Assembly (NCBI RefSeq): GCF_002980495.1
Contig: NZ_PVBR01000002.1
Span: 62,001-126,000 of the forward strand
DNA from: Phyllobacterium phragmitis
Lineage (GTDB): Bacteria > Pseudomonadota > Alphaproteobacteria > Rhizobiales > Rhizobiaceae
Direction: 5' to 3'
Length of the DNA stretch: 64,000 nucleotides
The first letter of the stretch is position 1. Each line of letters begins with the position of its first letter. Positions 63,740 to 64,000 of this stretch are shown here, in pieces. The translations under genes were made by a program, and so were the position numbers. Under the pieces are notes generated by a model, which was given only the letters and a program-made list of their open reading frames with translations, was not told the DNA's origin and made no database searches.

Positions 63740-64000
63740 ATGGTCCAGGATCTGATCCGTTATGATATTCTCGCCCAGGAAGCGCTTCGCGGTGTCATCC
63801 GCAAAGTGCTGATGGAAGTCGCCAAAGCGGGACTTCCGGGCAATCACCATTTCTTCATCACATTCCTCACGGAAGCCCCCGGCGTTCGCATTTCGTCTCG
63901 TCTGAAGGAGAAATATCCCGAGCAGATGACGATCGTGATGCAGCACCAGTTCTGGGATCTGCAGGTCACCGAACAGTTGTTCGAGGTCGGCCTGTCCTTC
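63740..64000 (+). CDS. sspB: SspB, ClpXP adaptor (3' truncated by window end)
   Basis: The first 87 codons of an SspB-family protein: MVQDLIRYDILAQEALRGVI, GLPGNHHFFITFLT and YPEQMTIVMQHQFWDLQV are typical of the alphaproteobacterial DUF1321 branch. SspB tethers tmRNA-tagged proteins to ClpXP. It continues past position 64000. Confidence 0.92.
   Translation, partial: MVQDLIRYDILAQEALRGVIRKVLMEVAKAGLPGNHHFFITFLTEAPGVRISSRLKEKYPEQMTIVMQHQFWDLQVTEQLFEVGLSF

Overview
The window looks like a chromosomal segment of an alphaproteobacterium of the order Hyphomicrobiales (Rhizobiales), most likely in or near the Brucella/Ochrobactrum group. The reasons are a high-GC coding style, a BA14K-family protein, DUF1127, DUF2065 and DUF2853 small proteins, the neighbourhood thyA-folA-hflK-hflC-DUF2065-degP, a circularly permuted (two-piece) tmRNA gene, and several short palindromic repeat families typical of Brucella and rhizobia. 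I see no rRNA, CRISPR array, insertion sequence or prophage. The assignment is by recognition of protein families, not by a search.

Layout. 1-8.7 kb: a ROK sugar kinase and cutC, a LysR regulator, a DUF1127 peptide, a GlxA/GbdR-like AraC regulator, a secreted VWA (DUF1194) protein, a large dimethylglycine/sarcosine dehydrogenase-like flavoenzyme, and a HigBA-like toxin-antitoxin pair. 8.8-16.5 kb: a lipid-linked sugar locus with a GT-C-like membrane protein facing a five-gene minus-strand run. That run encodes a HAD-UbiA fusion, a DprE1-like oxidase, a small EamA/ArnE-like transporter, an NAD-dependent epimerase and a class III aminotransferase. It resembles the mycobacterial decaprenyl-phosphoryl-arabinose pathway and is the most unusual block. 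16.8-26.7 kb: envelope genes (MscS with DUF3772, SecDF fusion, YbaL-type K+/H+ antiporter, UPF0104 protein, RBBP9-like hydrolase). 26.7-35.8 kb: sulfate ABC transporter genes (sbp-cysT-cysW, no cysA seen), a 62-aa unknown peptide, FMN reductase, DedA, tRNA-Lys(CUU), PhzF, NUDIX, an EEP nuclease and a BA14K protein.

35.8-50.6 kb: amino-acid and cofactor metabolism with ilvC plus a TetR regulator, kup, pdxJ, a RecD-like helicase, a threonine dehydratase-like enzyme, and ilvI-(DUF559)-ilvH. The ilvI leader carries a 16-codon peptide rich in Ile, Leu and Val and a terminator/antiterminator pair, that is, a classical attenuator. HerA and an unknown P-loop kinase-like protein follow. 51-60.7 kb: a diguanylate cyclase, miaA, serB, a GNAT, degP, DUF2065, hflC, hflK, folA, thyA and DUF2853, covering membrane proteostasis and one-carbon/nucleotide supply. 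60.9-64 kb: permuted tmRNA (tag ANDNYAEARLAA), a Bcr/CflA drug exporter and a divergent TetR regulator with tandem operators, then sspB running off the end. SspB is the ClpXP adaptor for tmRNA-tagged proteins, so ssrA and sspB lie under 3 kb apart.

Palindromic elements fill many of the intergenic gaps. Several form long perfect hairpins between convergent genes or between cistrons, one pair brackets DUF559-ilvH, and one sits in the intervening segment of the tmRNA precursor.
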